DNA from: Staphylotrichum longicolle
Lineage: Eukaryota > Ascomycota > Sordariomycetes > Sordariales > Chaetomiaceae
Assembly (NCBI GenBank): GCA_019096155.1
Contig: JAHCVI010000001.1
Location: 6,076,001-6,140,000 of the forward strand
DNA: 64,000 bases
Reading direction: 5' to 3'
The position numbers and the translations under genes were made by a program. The notes under the pieces were generated by a model. It was not told the origin of the DNA. It did not search any database and saw nothing but the letters and a program-made list of their open reading frames with translations. This document shows positions 10,830-22,700 of the stretch, piece after piece. How positions within the stretch are numbered: position 1 is the first letter of the stretch; each line of letters starts with the position of its first letter.

Positions 10830-11602
10830 CTAGACACTCAATGCCATGATTGAGTTGACTATGTCGTTGTCGTTTTCTTTCAGCGCCTTGATTGCCTTCT
10901 TCCGGGAGACGTTGGCCTGGGTCATGACGAGCTCGATGTCCTTGTCCTCGATACCCTCGGCATCCACCTCCTCGCCGTCATCCTCCTCCTCCTCCTCCTT
11001 GGCGGCCTCGTGCTTGTGGTCGTGCGTGTGGCCGGCGTGGTCGTGCTCAGCGGTCTGGCTGGCGAGCTGCTGGGCGGCGGCAGCTTGGGCGCTGGCGTTC
11101 AGATCCTCGATCTTGGCCTCACCGAAGACGCTGGGCGGGGGACATCAGCACCAACTCCATCGTATCTTTTGATGACGCCAAACTTACATGTAGGTGTTGC
11201 TGTTGGGCGACTTGTACACCTCGGGGTTGTTGATGACGAAGAGGATCTATCCATTTGTTAGCCGCCGCTGTTCCCCTGGGCTCCTAGCCCAACCCTGCCC
11301 GGTCCGGCCGTGCCCCGCACAGCCGAAGCTCCGGGCCAGCAATCGTCCCCCATCTGCACACTCACGTTCTTGGGGCGGCGGAGGGTAACGCGGGTGATGC
11401 CCGGCACGCGGGTGAGGTGCAGCTTCTCAATGGCCTTGCGGGCCTTCTTCTCGTTGCGCGAGTGGATCACGGCCTGCGAGCCAGCGGGAAGGCCGGCCTC
11501 AGCCTCGGCGTCGGACTCATCGCTGGAGGAGTCGTCGAGCTCCTCGACGGTGGGCTTCTTGGTCTCCTCATCCGGGAGCTCCTCAACGCGGGGATCAGCC
11601 AT
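10830..11602 (-). CDS. EGD2: Nascent polypeptide-associated complex subunit alpha
   Basis: NAC alpha binds ribosomes with NAC beta and guards emerging nascent chains against wrong targeting. Exons: 11602-11366, 11246-11188, 11130-10830 (introns 119 and 57 bp); 198 residues. The N-terminus is acidic (DDSSSDESDAEAEAG), followed by the NAC domain: SRNEKKARKAIEKLHLTRVP, GITRVTLRRPKN, then ILFVINNPEVYKSPNSNTY and IVFGEAKIEDLN. An acidic linker with EEEEEDDGEEVD leads to a C-terminal UBA domain (DIELVMTQANVSRKKAIKAL ... DIVNSIMAL). Splicing is needed to rebuild the conserved TYIVFGEAKI across the second junction. Confidence 0.96.
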
Positions 11603-12366
11603 TTTGTAGAGCTAGCAAACAATCGACTTTGGTCAGCTCCCCGCTCTCCGCACACAACAAATCACAATTCCTTGCAGCCATTGCCAAAGCTGCGATAATC
11701 CGGCTGCCCGTGCAATACGGGAGCCAGGAAAAACATGCCACCTCTGATGCGCGAGCAGGACTCACTTTGACGTCGGAAATGCCGCTAAAACTGGATATGC
11801 GGGGGTTAGAAGGAGCTGGCAGGTCGTGGTGGGAAAGAAATGTTCGGGTCCAATTTTCAGGTAGGGCTTGTCGGCACCGCAGAGGTTCGGCACGCTAGTC
11901 CCGATTTGGCAATCGTCAATGATTCCCCGTTATCCTTGGGCTCGATAACTGCCATGACGATGACCTGTTGATCTCTCTAACGCCCATATGTTTTACGAAT
12001 TAATTCACCGAGAAAGGCTACCGTGTACGAGAGTGCAAGAAGATGGAGCAGAGACATTGGCCGTCACGGCAGTTCCCAGGGTTTTGTATTCTGATAGCTC
12101 ACTGACCTGGGCGCTCTGGCGCCGGGGCTTGTGGCATGGGCTGCAGCCCGTTTTTGGGTCGATGATGGTTTTGGCTCAATTTCGCATTTTCCATATGACG
12201 CCGGTCACCTTGATGATGTGACATACAGGTCTTCCGAAAGCGACGCAAAGAGAAACCCAGCAACCCGAATGCTGATGTCCATGCAGACCGTTCCAGAATA
12301 CCCTCCTCCCCCCAGAAAAGCCATGCCGAACCAAACGCTCCTCCTCTAAACCAGCAAACAGGCTCT
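11603..12366. other. Intergenic region between EGD2 and the eL14 gene
   Basis: It holds the EGD2 promoter and the 3' end of the ribosomal protein gene; both genes are on the minus strand. No gene is visible. Confidence 0.6.
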
Positions 12367-12882
12367 TTATGCCGCAGCCTTGATCTTGGCAAGAGCCTTG
12401 CGCTCCTCGAACCGCCTCTGCTTCTTCAACCGCATGACCTTGAAGCGGTCGAAGTCGGTGAGCGACTGGCGGCGCTCCTGCTGGAGCTGCTTCTTGGCCC
12501 AGTTGCTCTCAGCCCACTTGGCGTCGATACCGGCAGCCTCCCACGCCTTCTTGACGGCACCCGACCGCGCGCCGCGGGGGAGCTTCTCGACAACGATCGG
12601 GGTGAGGAGAGTCCGGGAGAGCTGGACGATGCTGCGGGGGGTCGCGAGCTTGGCGTCTGTGGAGGGGCCGTCGACGAGAGCCTGCAATCCAGCGTTTTAG
12701 TCTATTGTTCCCATTCACACACATCCCGAATGCCTTCGCGGTCTCGGGAGAGGCCGGTTTCCACGTACGCGCTTGTGGTCGATGATCTCGACGATGGTGG
12801 CCAGGCTGCCGCTCTCGAGCTTGAGCACGCGGCCAACCTCGACGCGACGCCAGCTTGTCGCTCCGATATCGATCGATGCCAT
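12367..12882 (-). CDS. RPL14: 60S ribosomal protein L14 (eL14)
   Basis: eL14 is a protein of the large cytosolic ribosomal subunit. Two exons, 12882-12769 and 12681-12367, with an 87 bp intron (donor GTACGT); 142 residues, normal for the fungal protein. The N-terminal KOW-like beta part reads GRVLKLESGSLATIVEIIDHKR and continues after the intron with ALVDGP. The basic C-terminal helix region includes LPRGARSGAVKKAWEAAGID and ends in Lys/Ala-rich sequence (KIKAAA). The intron position after IDHKR, between two conserved parts, supports the splice call. Confidence 0.95.
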
Positions 12883-14300
12883 TTTGGTCGACGTTCTAAT
12901 GTGGTCGGTCGTGTTAGTGAAGTGGTCTCCGGCGAGGTGGCGGCGCAGTTGAGATCGTGCAAGATGCGCAAATGGCGGAAATGACTATCCGTCGTCTGGG
13001 ATGGCAATAGGGTAGATGGGGAATGTTCGGCGTACCTCTGATGCTGTTCCTAGGCCGTCAAAGAATCCGTGTCGCTGCCGTTCGCCGATATCAAGACCAA
13101 TTTTTGTGCGCGTCTTGGTAATTGGCAGGGCTCGACCAAAATTTACGGAACAGGTTGGTGCCGATTCCGAACTCCCTGCAGCCGCGCCGGCCCCAGCCAC
13201 ATGTGGGGCATTCTGCCTCAGTGACGTGGCGGTGTCTTTACCCCTGACCCACAATTCCTCCTGCTCAACTCCGTTTCCCCATCGCCGCCAACAACTGCTG
13301 CGACGGACTCGGCACTCTCCCCGAGCTGTTCAGCTTCCTGGATCTGCCTCAGATCTGCCAAGACTGAGTTCATGGAATGGAGCACAGAGACAAGAATAGA
13401 TTAAATGTGTTCTGCATTTTGCATGGGTTCTGGTTTTTTCACCCCAAACCCTGAATGAACATTGAGTTCATCAGGCTGGTGCTGTTCGTTGACGCCGCCG
13501 AGTCTTGACTTTGCTGCTCTCCGGTCGATTCAACCAATCTAGACAAATGACAAGTAACGAGGCTCGCGACGGGGTTTAACAATGGATGTCAGGGTAAATA
13601 AAGGCGTTTGTGAAGCGCGGAAGCCGCAGTTTAAACGCGTCTGGTAATATATTCGAGGGATGCGGACAAGGAAAATACACAACATTGCGTCGACGACACA
13701 GGGGGCGAAGAGAGGTTCCATGCCAAGGAGTATTGTGCCACTGTGTGGTGACCCAAAGCCACCGTATCTCACTCATTCTGCGAAAAAAGACCGCGCGGAT
13801 GCCAGAGAACATTGAGAGACCGAGCCCAGAGCAAGTCTCGGGATCGATTCTCGAGGTTGGGAGGTTGAGGTCTTTTTCGCTCTCTTCTTGCAAATCCATG
13901 ACACCCCCACCGTCACTTTGGGTTGTCGTGTAAGTGGGCAGAAATTGTAGTGCTCACAGCCGTGGACACGGCTGGGAAACGCAGCTCGAAGCCTCAGCGC
14001 CTCAGCGCCAAAGGTGCCACCCAGTTCATGGCAGTACGTTGTGATAACCTCGTCTCAACGTGAGACAAACCAAGGCTTGCGATACCCGAAGAGTGACCTC
14101 AAAGGACATTGACCTGAAGTTATCGATTTCTAAATTTAGGCAGGTGCGGGAGATCGTTCAGGATCCACCCAGCCCCCCCTTCCTTCCCCTCGTCCCATGT
14201 GGATTCAGGCACGGCCAACCCCACACTCCATGGCCCTGGTCTCAACTTAGAAAGAACATTGAGTGAAACAGACAACAAGTCAACGACAAAGAAGTTCACA
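12883..14300. other. Divergent intergenic region between eL14 gene and LYC1-like gene
   Basis: 1.4 kb of sequence that should hold both promoters. Short frames on both strands look random. No RNA gene is recognised. Confidence 0.5.
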
Positions 14301-15497
14301 ATGGCTCAGCCGATGGGCCTCACGGCCTCTGACATTGTCTTCAGTGAGGCCACGTCCGAACAGCGGCAGCTGGCCTGGGAGCTATGCGGCCACTCCTGGG
14401 CCGCACCCATGTCCCTCGAAGACTACGTCAAGCGAGAGGAGCACCTCGCAGAGCACGAACTCAACCGCGACGGCCGGTGTCGGTACTGGGTGCTCCACCT
14501 CAAGGGATACCCCAGGCAGGTCATCGCCAGCTGCGAGACCACGCGCAAGCCGGTCCTCATCTCGGACGGCCAGGGGAAGCCTGCACGCGAAGGCCACGGG
14601 TACGCCGTTACCAACGTCTACACCAACCGCTCGTACCGCCGGCAAGGCATGGCGGCCTTCCTGCTGCACCACGTACAAAAGCAGATGGACACCGACAGCG
14701 ATTGTAGTGTGCTGTACAGCGACAGCGGCCGGAACTACTACGCCAGCCTGGGATGGTCACCCTTTGCCAGCCGGCAGGCCACGCTCACGCTACTGCCTTC
14801 ATCTCCTCTCCCCTCTCCCTCTCCTCCAACCCAAACACCAAAACAGTCCCAGACAATCACCTCACACTCTACTCAAGGACGGCAAACCCGGCCCCTCCAC
14901 GCATCGGACCTTCCCGACCTCTGTGAAGCCGACACCACTCACCTCACCAAATCCTTCGCCTGCCACCCGGCCTCCGCCAGAACGCACGTCACCTTTCTCC
15001 CCACCCACGCCCATATCTCATGGCACCTCGCCCGCGCCGAGTTCGACGCCCTCAAGATCTTCCCTCCCGCCTCCACCCCGACTCCTCTCACCAAGGGCGC
15101 CATCACCCTTGACGCCAAATCATGGACCTACTGGTGCCACGACTGGCGCGACAAGCGCCTCCGCATCCTGCGCATCGCGCATGTCCCCGGAGGAGAAGAT
15201 GAGGCAGGGGTCAGTGCGCCGGAGCAGACGAGGGCCGAGGACGTGGCGGCGCTGTTGGGGGCCGCGGTGAAGGAGGCGAGGCGGTGGGGCCTGGCGAGGG
15301 TGGTGGTGTGGAATCCGGACGAGGAGGTGCGGACTGCGTGCAAGAGCGTGGGGAATGAAGATGTTGACGGGGTGAAGGTTGTGTTTGAGGGGCGGGTGGC
15401 AGGTGGAGTACCAAGTTTGAGATGGAAGGGAGGAGGGAGGGGGAGCGGAGGAAAAGGGGTGGTGTGGGAGGAGAATCATGGGTATTGTTGGTGCTGA
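14301..15497 (+). CDS. LYC1-like lysine/GNAT-type N-acetyltransferase
   Basis: A single-exon gene for 398 residues. The N-terminal half has a GNAT fold: the acetyl-CoA loop is YRRQGMA at about residues 112-118, preceded by GYAVTNVYTN and followed by LLHHVQKQMD and a LYSDSGRNYYASLGW segment that is typical of the Lyc1 group (in Yarrowia, lysine N6-acetyltransferase, the first step of lysine breakdown). A Pro/Ser/Thr-rich linker follows, then a second conserved part with SWTYWCHDWRDKRLRILRIA and a C-terminus ending NHGYCWC. The start was set at 14301 because upstream in-frame codons lack an ATG and look like leader sequence. The substrate is inferred from the family name only; it could acetylate something else. 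Confidence 0.8.
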   Translation: MAQPMGLTASDIVFSEATSEQRQLAWELCGHSWAAPMSLEDYVKREEHLAEHELNRDGRCRYWVLHLKGYPRQVIASCETTRKPVLISDGQGKPAREGHGYAVTNVYTNRSYRRQGMAAFLLHHVQKQMDTDSDCSVLYSDSGRNYYASLGWSPFASRQATLTLLPSSPLPSPSPPTQTPKQSQTITSHSTQGRQTRPLHASDLPDLCEADTTHLTKSFACHPASARTHVTFLPTHAHISWHLARAEFDALKIFPPASTPTPLTKGAITLDAKSWTYWCHDWRDKRLRILRIAHVPGGEDEAGVSAPEQTRAEDVAALLGAAVKEARRWGLARVVVWNPDEEVRTACKSVGNEDVDGVKVVFEGRVAGGVPSLRWKGGGRGSGGKGVVWEENHGYCWC

Positions 15498-16082
15498 TTT
15501 GTTCAAGATCGGGCCTTGCCAGAGGATGTCCTAGGGGGCACGCACTTGGGCAGCCCTTGATGCGGTATTGAATTGTGGGTAGCGTTTGAACTTTAAAATC
15601 CTTCAGCACAGTAAGGGTTAACAACAGCGTAGTCTAGAGGCACAGTTATTCATTCATTTGTTACGACAAAAATCGCCAAATCACAGTTTGTTGTTGGCTT
15701 GTGGCTCGCACCCTGGGCGTGTCTTGACTGGTGTTGATGCGGATGATGAACAGGAGTGATGAAGCTGTCAAAAGATGGAGCTGGAGGATCTGCTGCAAGA
15801 GCGGGAGCAACTGGCGGGGGCTACCCCTGTCGGTCTCGGTCCAGTGACGGTCCCTGCTGGAAATATGGAGCGCTGTGCGGGAACGCACCAATCAGACCCG
15901 AATCCAATCTTGCCAGACCAGGATGTTATCTCTGTCTCAACTTCCCATCGAGAGAAAAATCCCCCCTTCCGCTCAATCTCGAACCGCTTTCGCAGTCTCC
16001 TGCCATGGTTGACTAACCTCCGGCAGACCTGAAGAAGGTTTCAATTCCCAGTGCAAATGGAACAGTCGCCAACCCGCCCAAC
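15498..16082. other. Intergenic region, LYC1-like to NPP gene
   Basis: Tandem plus-strand arrangement; it should hold the 3' end of the acetyltransferase gene and the promoter of the phosphodiesterase gene. No gene seen. Confidence 0.55.
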
Positions 16083-18509
16083 ATGCCTCTCCAACCGCTG
16101 AAGACCACCGCCCTGGGCGTTCGCGACCCGTCGCTCCTTTCGCCATCCGAATACGATGCTGATGCAATGTCGATCCGCAGCGACCAGGACACCGACAGCG
16201 ACGATGACGAGCGCCTCAGGCGCGCGAGGAACAGCCGGGAGCTGCGCGCGCATGACAGGCTCGTCTTGATGGAGGAGGAAGAGCTGGACCAGCTGGTTAC
16301 GGAGAGCCGGAGGAGACAAGACACGCAGCGTAGGGGGTCCAACCTGCCGATACCGAATCCGCTGAGGCTGCTGACCAGGCGGCTGAGCGAGACGTCGCTG
16401 TCGAGGTCGAGGAGTCCGTCTGTGCAACCGGCCGAGTCGGTGGAGGACTTGGGGTTGGAGAAGAGGAGGGCGCGGCGGCAGAGGAGGAAGGTGAAGAGGG
16501 ATCGGCTGTTGGCGGAGGCTGAGCACGGTGAAGATGGCGAGCTGATGTACGAGATGGAGGAGGGCGGCATGAAGGACGGCAGCTCGACCGGCGATAGCAG
16601 CGACCGGGACGACAGCGACGAGGTCGACCGGAAGCACCTGCTCCACGTCACCGACATCAAGATGAAACGGCAACGAAATTGTCGCCGCTGGCTATTGCTC
16701 TACGCGATCATCGCCGTCGCTTTTGCGATCCTCGTCCTGGTCGCCTGGAAGCTTTCACTGGAGCGGAGGAGTTCACGTCACAGCCAGACACTGGTCAGCA
16801 ACGGCACGGCCTTGTTCGCGCCCACCACGATCATTATCAGCTTGGACGGCTTCCGCGCCGATTTCCTCAATAGGGGTCTTACGCCGAGGCTTAGCGCCCT
16901 GGTCAAGGAAGGCGTATCACCCCTCTATATGCTGCCTTCGTTTCCGAGTGTCACCTTCCCGAACCACTATACCCTCGCCACGGGTCTCTACCCGGAGTCT
17001 CACGGTGTCGTGGGCAATAGTTTCTGGGACCCAACGCTCCAGGAAGAGTTTTACTACGTCGATCCCCAACGGAGCATGGACCCGAAATGGTGGAGCGGCG
17101 AGCCGTTCTGGGTCTCGGCGCAGAAGCAGGGGCTCAAGACGGCCATTCACATGTGGCCGGGAAGCGAAGCACACATCCTCAGCGTCGAGCCTACGTACAT
17201 GGACAAGTACAACGGGAAAGAGCTGCTCACGAGGAAGGTTGACAGGCTTCTCGGCTTCTTGGACATGCCCGATGCAGACCGCCCTCAGATCATCGCGGCT
17301 TATGTGCCGAACGTCGATTCGGACGGGCACAAGTATGGCCCGAACAGCACCGAGATCGAGTTCACCATTCGCAAGGTGGACAAGATGCTCGACAGCATGT
17401 TCAAGGGTCTGGAAGAGCGGAACTTGACAGACATTGTCAATATTATCGTGGTCTCTGACCACGGGATGGCGACGACCGACACCTCACGCCTTATCCAGCT
17501 CGAAGACGTTGTGGACATGAGCAAAATCGAACACACGGATGGCTGGCCCCTGATTGGGCTGCGTCCTAAAAACTCGGACGACCTCCAGGGCATCTACGAG
17601 GACGTGCTTCAGAAGACTAAGGGGAACCCGAATCTTGAAGTTTACCTGCGGGACGTGGACATGCCGGATCGATACCACTTTTCCAACAATGAGCGCATAG
17701 CTCCGCTGTGGATCGTGCCCAAGGCTGGCTGGGCGCTCGTCAAGATGGACGAGATGAACGGGATGACCGTCAAAGAGGCACAGGCCAAGGGCACCGTCTA
17801 TCGGCCGAGAGGCCTTCATGGCTATGATCACGAGCATCCCCTAATGAGGGCCATCTTCATCGCTCGGGGTCCCGCCTTTCCACACCAGCCCAACAGCAGG
17901 GTTGAGGCGTTCCGTACGTGCCACAGGTACCATTTTTTGTCACTGTTTCTGTGCTGACCATTGGCAGAAAACATCGAGGTTTACAACATGCTCTGCGACT
18001 CGGTCGGCATCGACCCGGCCCCCAACAACGGAACCCTTCGTCTACCCCTGAAGACGATTGGGTTGCACGATGACCCAGGTGCCGCCGGCATCGACACACC
18101 GGCTGATCCGCCGACACACACGCTCTCCACCTCAACTTCGATCTCACCCTCTCCTTCTCCCCCCACACCAACGTCAACATCAGCTAAAAAGGAGCCAACA
18201 ACAAACCCCATCCTGGTCAACCCTGTCTCGACAAGCAGTGCAGAACCGCCCGCATCGACCAACGCGGTTGGCGTCGACCAGCCGGTGCCGCCGCCGCAGA
18301 CCACTCAGCAACCGTCCGACTCGAGTGGTAATGAGGGCGGCGATAGCCAAGACGGAGATGAGTCATCGCCCATTGACCAGGTCGGGTCATCTGTCAAGGA
18401 CTTTTGGGACTGGTTCACTGGAAAGGTGTCCGGGTGGTGGGGGAAGGTGACTGGACATGGCAAAGGGGTTGGGGAGGGCAATGAAGGAGGCGGCAACTCG
18501 AGCGAGTGA
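16083..18509 (+). CDS. Type II membrane ectonucleotide pyrophosphatase/phosphodiesterase
   Basis: Homologous to yeast Npp1/Npp2, which split nucleotide phosphodiester bonds outside the cell or in the secretory lumen. Two exons, 16083-17913 and 17968-18509 (intron 54 bp, donor GTACGT); 790 residues. An Arg/Ser/Glu-rich cytosolic tail of about 200 residues precedes one membrane segment (residues about 203-225, LLLYAIIAVAFAILVLVAW). The catalytic domain shows all family residues: SLDGFRADF, the nucleophile Thr of SVTFPNHYTL (about T291), VDSDGHKYGP (D412/H416) and VSDHGMA (D459/H460), all metal ligands or catalytic. After QNIEVYNMLCD the C-terminus becomes Ser/Thr/Pro-rich and closes with a Trp-rich segment (FWDWFTGKVSGWWGKV). 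Confidence 0.92.
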
Positions 18510-19738
18510 GCTGGTTTTGCAGTTGGTTTGCCTCCCCTGTGGAATGCGCAGTAACCAACTGTTGCCGCTGGGCTGTGTTCAGTTGTCTTTGGTGTTACAT
18601 GGCGTTGGGTACCTCCTATGATTTTTGGTTAGCAGGACAGGAGTTTTCGGCGGTGCTGAAGGCGTGCATTGTTGTACTTTTGAGCGAGCATAATCACATT
18701 GGAAAGAATTCTATTCCCAGCGAGCATCGCTCCTTGGTAATGTCAGTTACTGGAACATTGAAACGGGTTTCAAGTCTTTGAAAACGTGTTGAAATCAAAG
18801 CCGTAGATTGCATCTCATGTACGAAAAAAGTGCAAGCCCAGGTATCCAACAACTCCCCAGATTTGAGCATGGCATGGCAATGGAGTTCACCGTCCAGGCT
18901 GACAGGCTGCCTGGACCTCCAAAGCCGGCCCCCACGTAGAGATAAAGAGTGGGGCTTGGTGCTAGGGTTGACGCGCTAGTGGGCCGTGTGTCGCAGCCGT
19001 GCGCGACGGGCGACACGGTGGACGCGCCCAGGGCGTTCCCACTTTCCCAAAGCTGAGCCCAGAAGTGGCAACCGAACCAGAGATTCGGGAATGCGCAAGG
19101 CGACAGCTTCCGCCTTCCGTGCGTCCATCAACCCCCCATTCACATTCCCTGAATTAGGTACCTTCCATCCATTCAAGGACCTCTGTCGTTACCAACTGAA
19201 TTCCAGGTTGGGGACAAACGCAAAACACCTCACTCTGTGCAGTGGGTCTGCAGTTGGTCGACCGTTCATTCATTCACTTGGCCGAGAGCCAACGTTCTTT
19301 GGGAGTTGGTCGCGTTGGCGGGGCTTTCCAGGTTCTCAGCGTCCAGAGGTTTCCATTCCAGGCCGCCTTTGTCAACCAACTTATCGAGGCAGCAACGTCC
19401 AAGCTGAGCGCACACACTCTCGGGGTTTTGTATCTGGAGGCGACGCTTTCCCTGACGTGTTCGTGACCTCGAAATTCCTTCTTCTTGACATACTCGGTCG
19501 GTGAACGGGGCTCTGGAGACCGCCCTGTGCGGTAATCGTTGCGTTTCCTCGGTTTTGGGCGGAAGCCTTGTCCTTTCCGGCAGCCCGCGCATCGCCCTGC
19601 AGATTCCGCCCTACCGGCCGTCCTCCGTCCAACGAAGCGGCCTTGTTCGCCGCTGTGGCCGTGTCTGCCTGCAGCCACCCTTCCGTCGCCCTAGAGAGAC
19701 CTCCGCCAGGGTGCGAGTACTAGTATGCGACCGAGACA
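18510..19738. other. Intergenic region, NPP to Uls1-like gene
   Basis: 1.2 kb with no convincing protein frame; probably 3' UTR, promoter and 5' leader of the plus-strand neighbours. Confidence 0.5.
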
Positions 19739-22700
19739 ATGGCTTCCGCGACAAACGACGCTTCAGCCTCGGCCTCTCTGTCCTCAGCGGACAACCCGCC
19801 CGACAATTCCACCGCCGTCATTGAGCAACTCTCGGAAGAGCTAGGCATCCGGCAGGCAGTGTTGGCGTCACTGCGCGACCTTCCAGAGTCGGCTACCACC
19901 AAGCAGGAGATTGCAGCCGCCAGGGCTTCGATCGTGGATCTTAAACGGCAACTCAGCGAGGCGAGGGGCAGAGGTGCGATTTCATCCAACTCTTTCCCGA
20001 AATCTTCGCATTTACTGATTTGTACGTTACTTAGTCCCGTCAACGAGTGCGAACATGAACAACGGCCATGGGTCTGGCGGGTTTAGAGGTACGGCGCTTG
20101 ACCACCCACATCCCAATCAGGACTGACACCGCAATCAGGTTATCACCGAACCCAGGATACACCGTCGTCTTCCAGCAATTCAAATTCGATGGGCTCCAGC
20201 CCAGGAGAGGGATATGGTTCGGGTTCAGGCATTCCGACGAGGAAACGCTCTATCGGGAGCTCACACCTCGACGTTGGTCCGTCAAGCGGGGGCGTCGTCA
20301 AGTCGAGACGGGCGAGCCCGAGCTTAGGGGGTTTCGGCGATGACGATATCCAGGTCATTGATCTGACTGGGTGAGTTAGCTGTAATCCTTGAAGGACGCG
20401 CTGCAGCAGGCCCAGTGATCCGGAACTCTCCTTTTGATGCTAACCACTCAACCCAGGGATGACGATAATGAGTGGCGATCAAGCGTCCAACAGCAAAGAG
20501 AGGCAGAGGAACGCGCGCGCCGTCGCAAGGCAGCAGTAGACAGAGATGCTGAACTAGCGAGGCAGCTGAACGGACGTCCATCGCCATCAGGGAGCGGGTC
20601 ACCCTTCACACCGCCGTCTCAATCGAGCCAAAGTAACAATGCGTTCAACCGAATTCTCGGCCGGCCTTCTCAGCCGTCGCCGTGGACATCGGGTCCGCCC
20701 GGTCATATCAAGCGGGAACCCGGCCCATCGCTGGCGACGAGAACCCATTTCTCGGTCAAGACTGAACCAGGCTTCGTCCCAGGGCAGCACAGTGATGCCC
20801 GCTATTCGGCATCTTCCACTGTCAAGCGCGAGCCGTCAGAGTATCGATCCCGAATGCCTGGGACCTATGTGGATTCCGACGATGAAAGCGACGCGTTTGG
20901 GTTAGGGAACAGAGCACAATATTTTGGGAACCTTTCCCACCCTTCCCGGCCGTCTCTCCCTTCGCTTAACTCCGCAGTCCCATTTTCTTCGTTTCCGCCT
21001 ACGCTACCGTCGATGCCGCGACCCGGGCCCATTGTTCCTGCAATCGAGCTGGCTCGCCAATCTTCGATGGCACGGCAAGGCGGTTCCCCCGTCTGGCCGC
21101 CAGTCGGTCCCGTCGGCCACCTGCTGCACTCCCCAGGGACACATCTCGACTCAGCCTTGAATCCGTTCCCATCGGCCATGGCAACAGGTGCACCACCCTT
21201 GGGATCGAACCGACCAGGTTTCATGCACAACGGTAGCTACTACCCGCAGCCCGGGTCATCGGCATCTGGTGGGAGCCTTGCCGCAACCATCAACCGTGTC
21301 AGCAGGTTTGACTGGTATAACATGGTGGACGAGGACGGGAATCCCCTTGATGCACGGCTCTCCAACTACATCGATGATTATGTCAACGACCCCAGGAAGA
21401 CCGAGGAAGACATCCAGCAGCTTCTTTCCAACATTCGTCCAGACATGGACATCCCGGAAGAGGAACGCGGCGAAACCCCTGAAGCCATGAAATACCCCCT
21501 GTACGTCCACCAACAGGTTGCGCTGAAGTGGATGACAGATATGGAAGAGGGGACCAATAAGGGCGGAATTTTGGCAGATGACATGGGGCTGGGCAAGACC
21601 ATCTCGACCCTTGCTTTGATGGTCTCGCGGCAGTCTCCTGACAACGTCAAGGTATGCAGAGTCTCTCACCCGGTGCGCCCGAACTCACTTACGAACCTTT
21701 TTGATACTTTACAGACCAACTTGATCGTCGGTCCCGTCTCGCTTATCAAGCAATGGGAACTCGAAATCAAGAAGAAGCTGAAGGGATCTCATAAGATGAG
21801 CGTCTTCCTACTTCACCAAAAGAAAAAGCCCTACTCCGAGTTGAAGAAGTACGACATTGTGCTCACGACGTACGGTTCACTCGCCGCCGAGTGGAAACGA
21901 TACAACACCCATACCGAGCAACGCAAGGCGTCAGCTAGGTACGAACCCGAGACTGATTTGGAACTGGCCAAAAAGTGCCCCCTCCTCCACCCACGGAGCA
22001 AGTTTTACCGCGTTATCTTGGATGAGGCTCAATACGTCAAGAACAAGGACACGCAGGGTTCCAAGGCCGTGCATAAGCTCATTGCCAAGTACCGTTGGTG
22101 TCTTACCGGAACCCCGATGATGAACGGGGTGTCGGAACTGTACCCACTGATCCGCTTTCTCAGGATCAGGCCGTATTGTGACTTCACCACCTTTCAACGG
22201 GTAAGAGGCTCCCATCCTTGACTCTGAAACGAAGTCAGGAAGCAAAGCTCTAACGACTAGCAGACTTTCAAGGGCTTAAGCCCGAAGAGCAATGTCTCGG
22301 ATTATACCCGGGACAACGCTATGCGGCAACTCCAAGCCGTTCTGAAGGCCATGATGCTCAGACGGATGAAGAACTCGATGATTGACGGCAAGCCCATCTT
22401 GACACTGCCTGAGAAGACGGAGACCTCGGAACATGTTGTTTTCTCCGACGACGAGCGACAGTTCTACCAGGATCTCGAGTCCAGATCACAAGTCCTCTTC
22501 AACAAATTTCTCCGCGCAGGGACTGTGGGCAAGAACTACTCCAACATTCTTGTCCTTCTCTTGCGCCTTCGCCAGGCTTGTTGCCACCCACATTTGACAG
22601 AGTTTGACTCTGCCGGCGCCTCCCTTTCGGATACTGATATGACAGTCCTGGCCAAGGAGCTGGACGGCAATGTGGTTGCACGCATCAAGGCCATCGAAGC

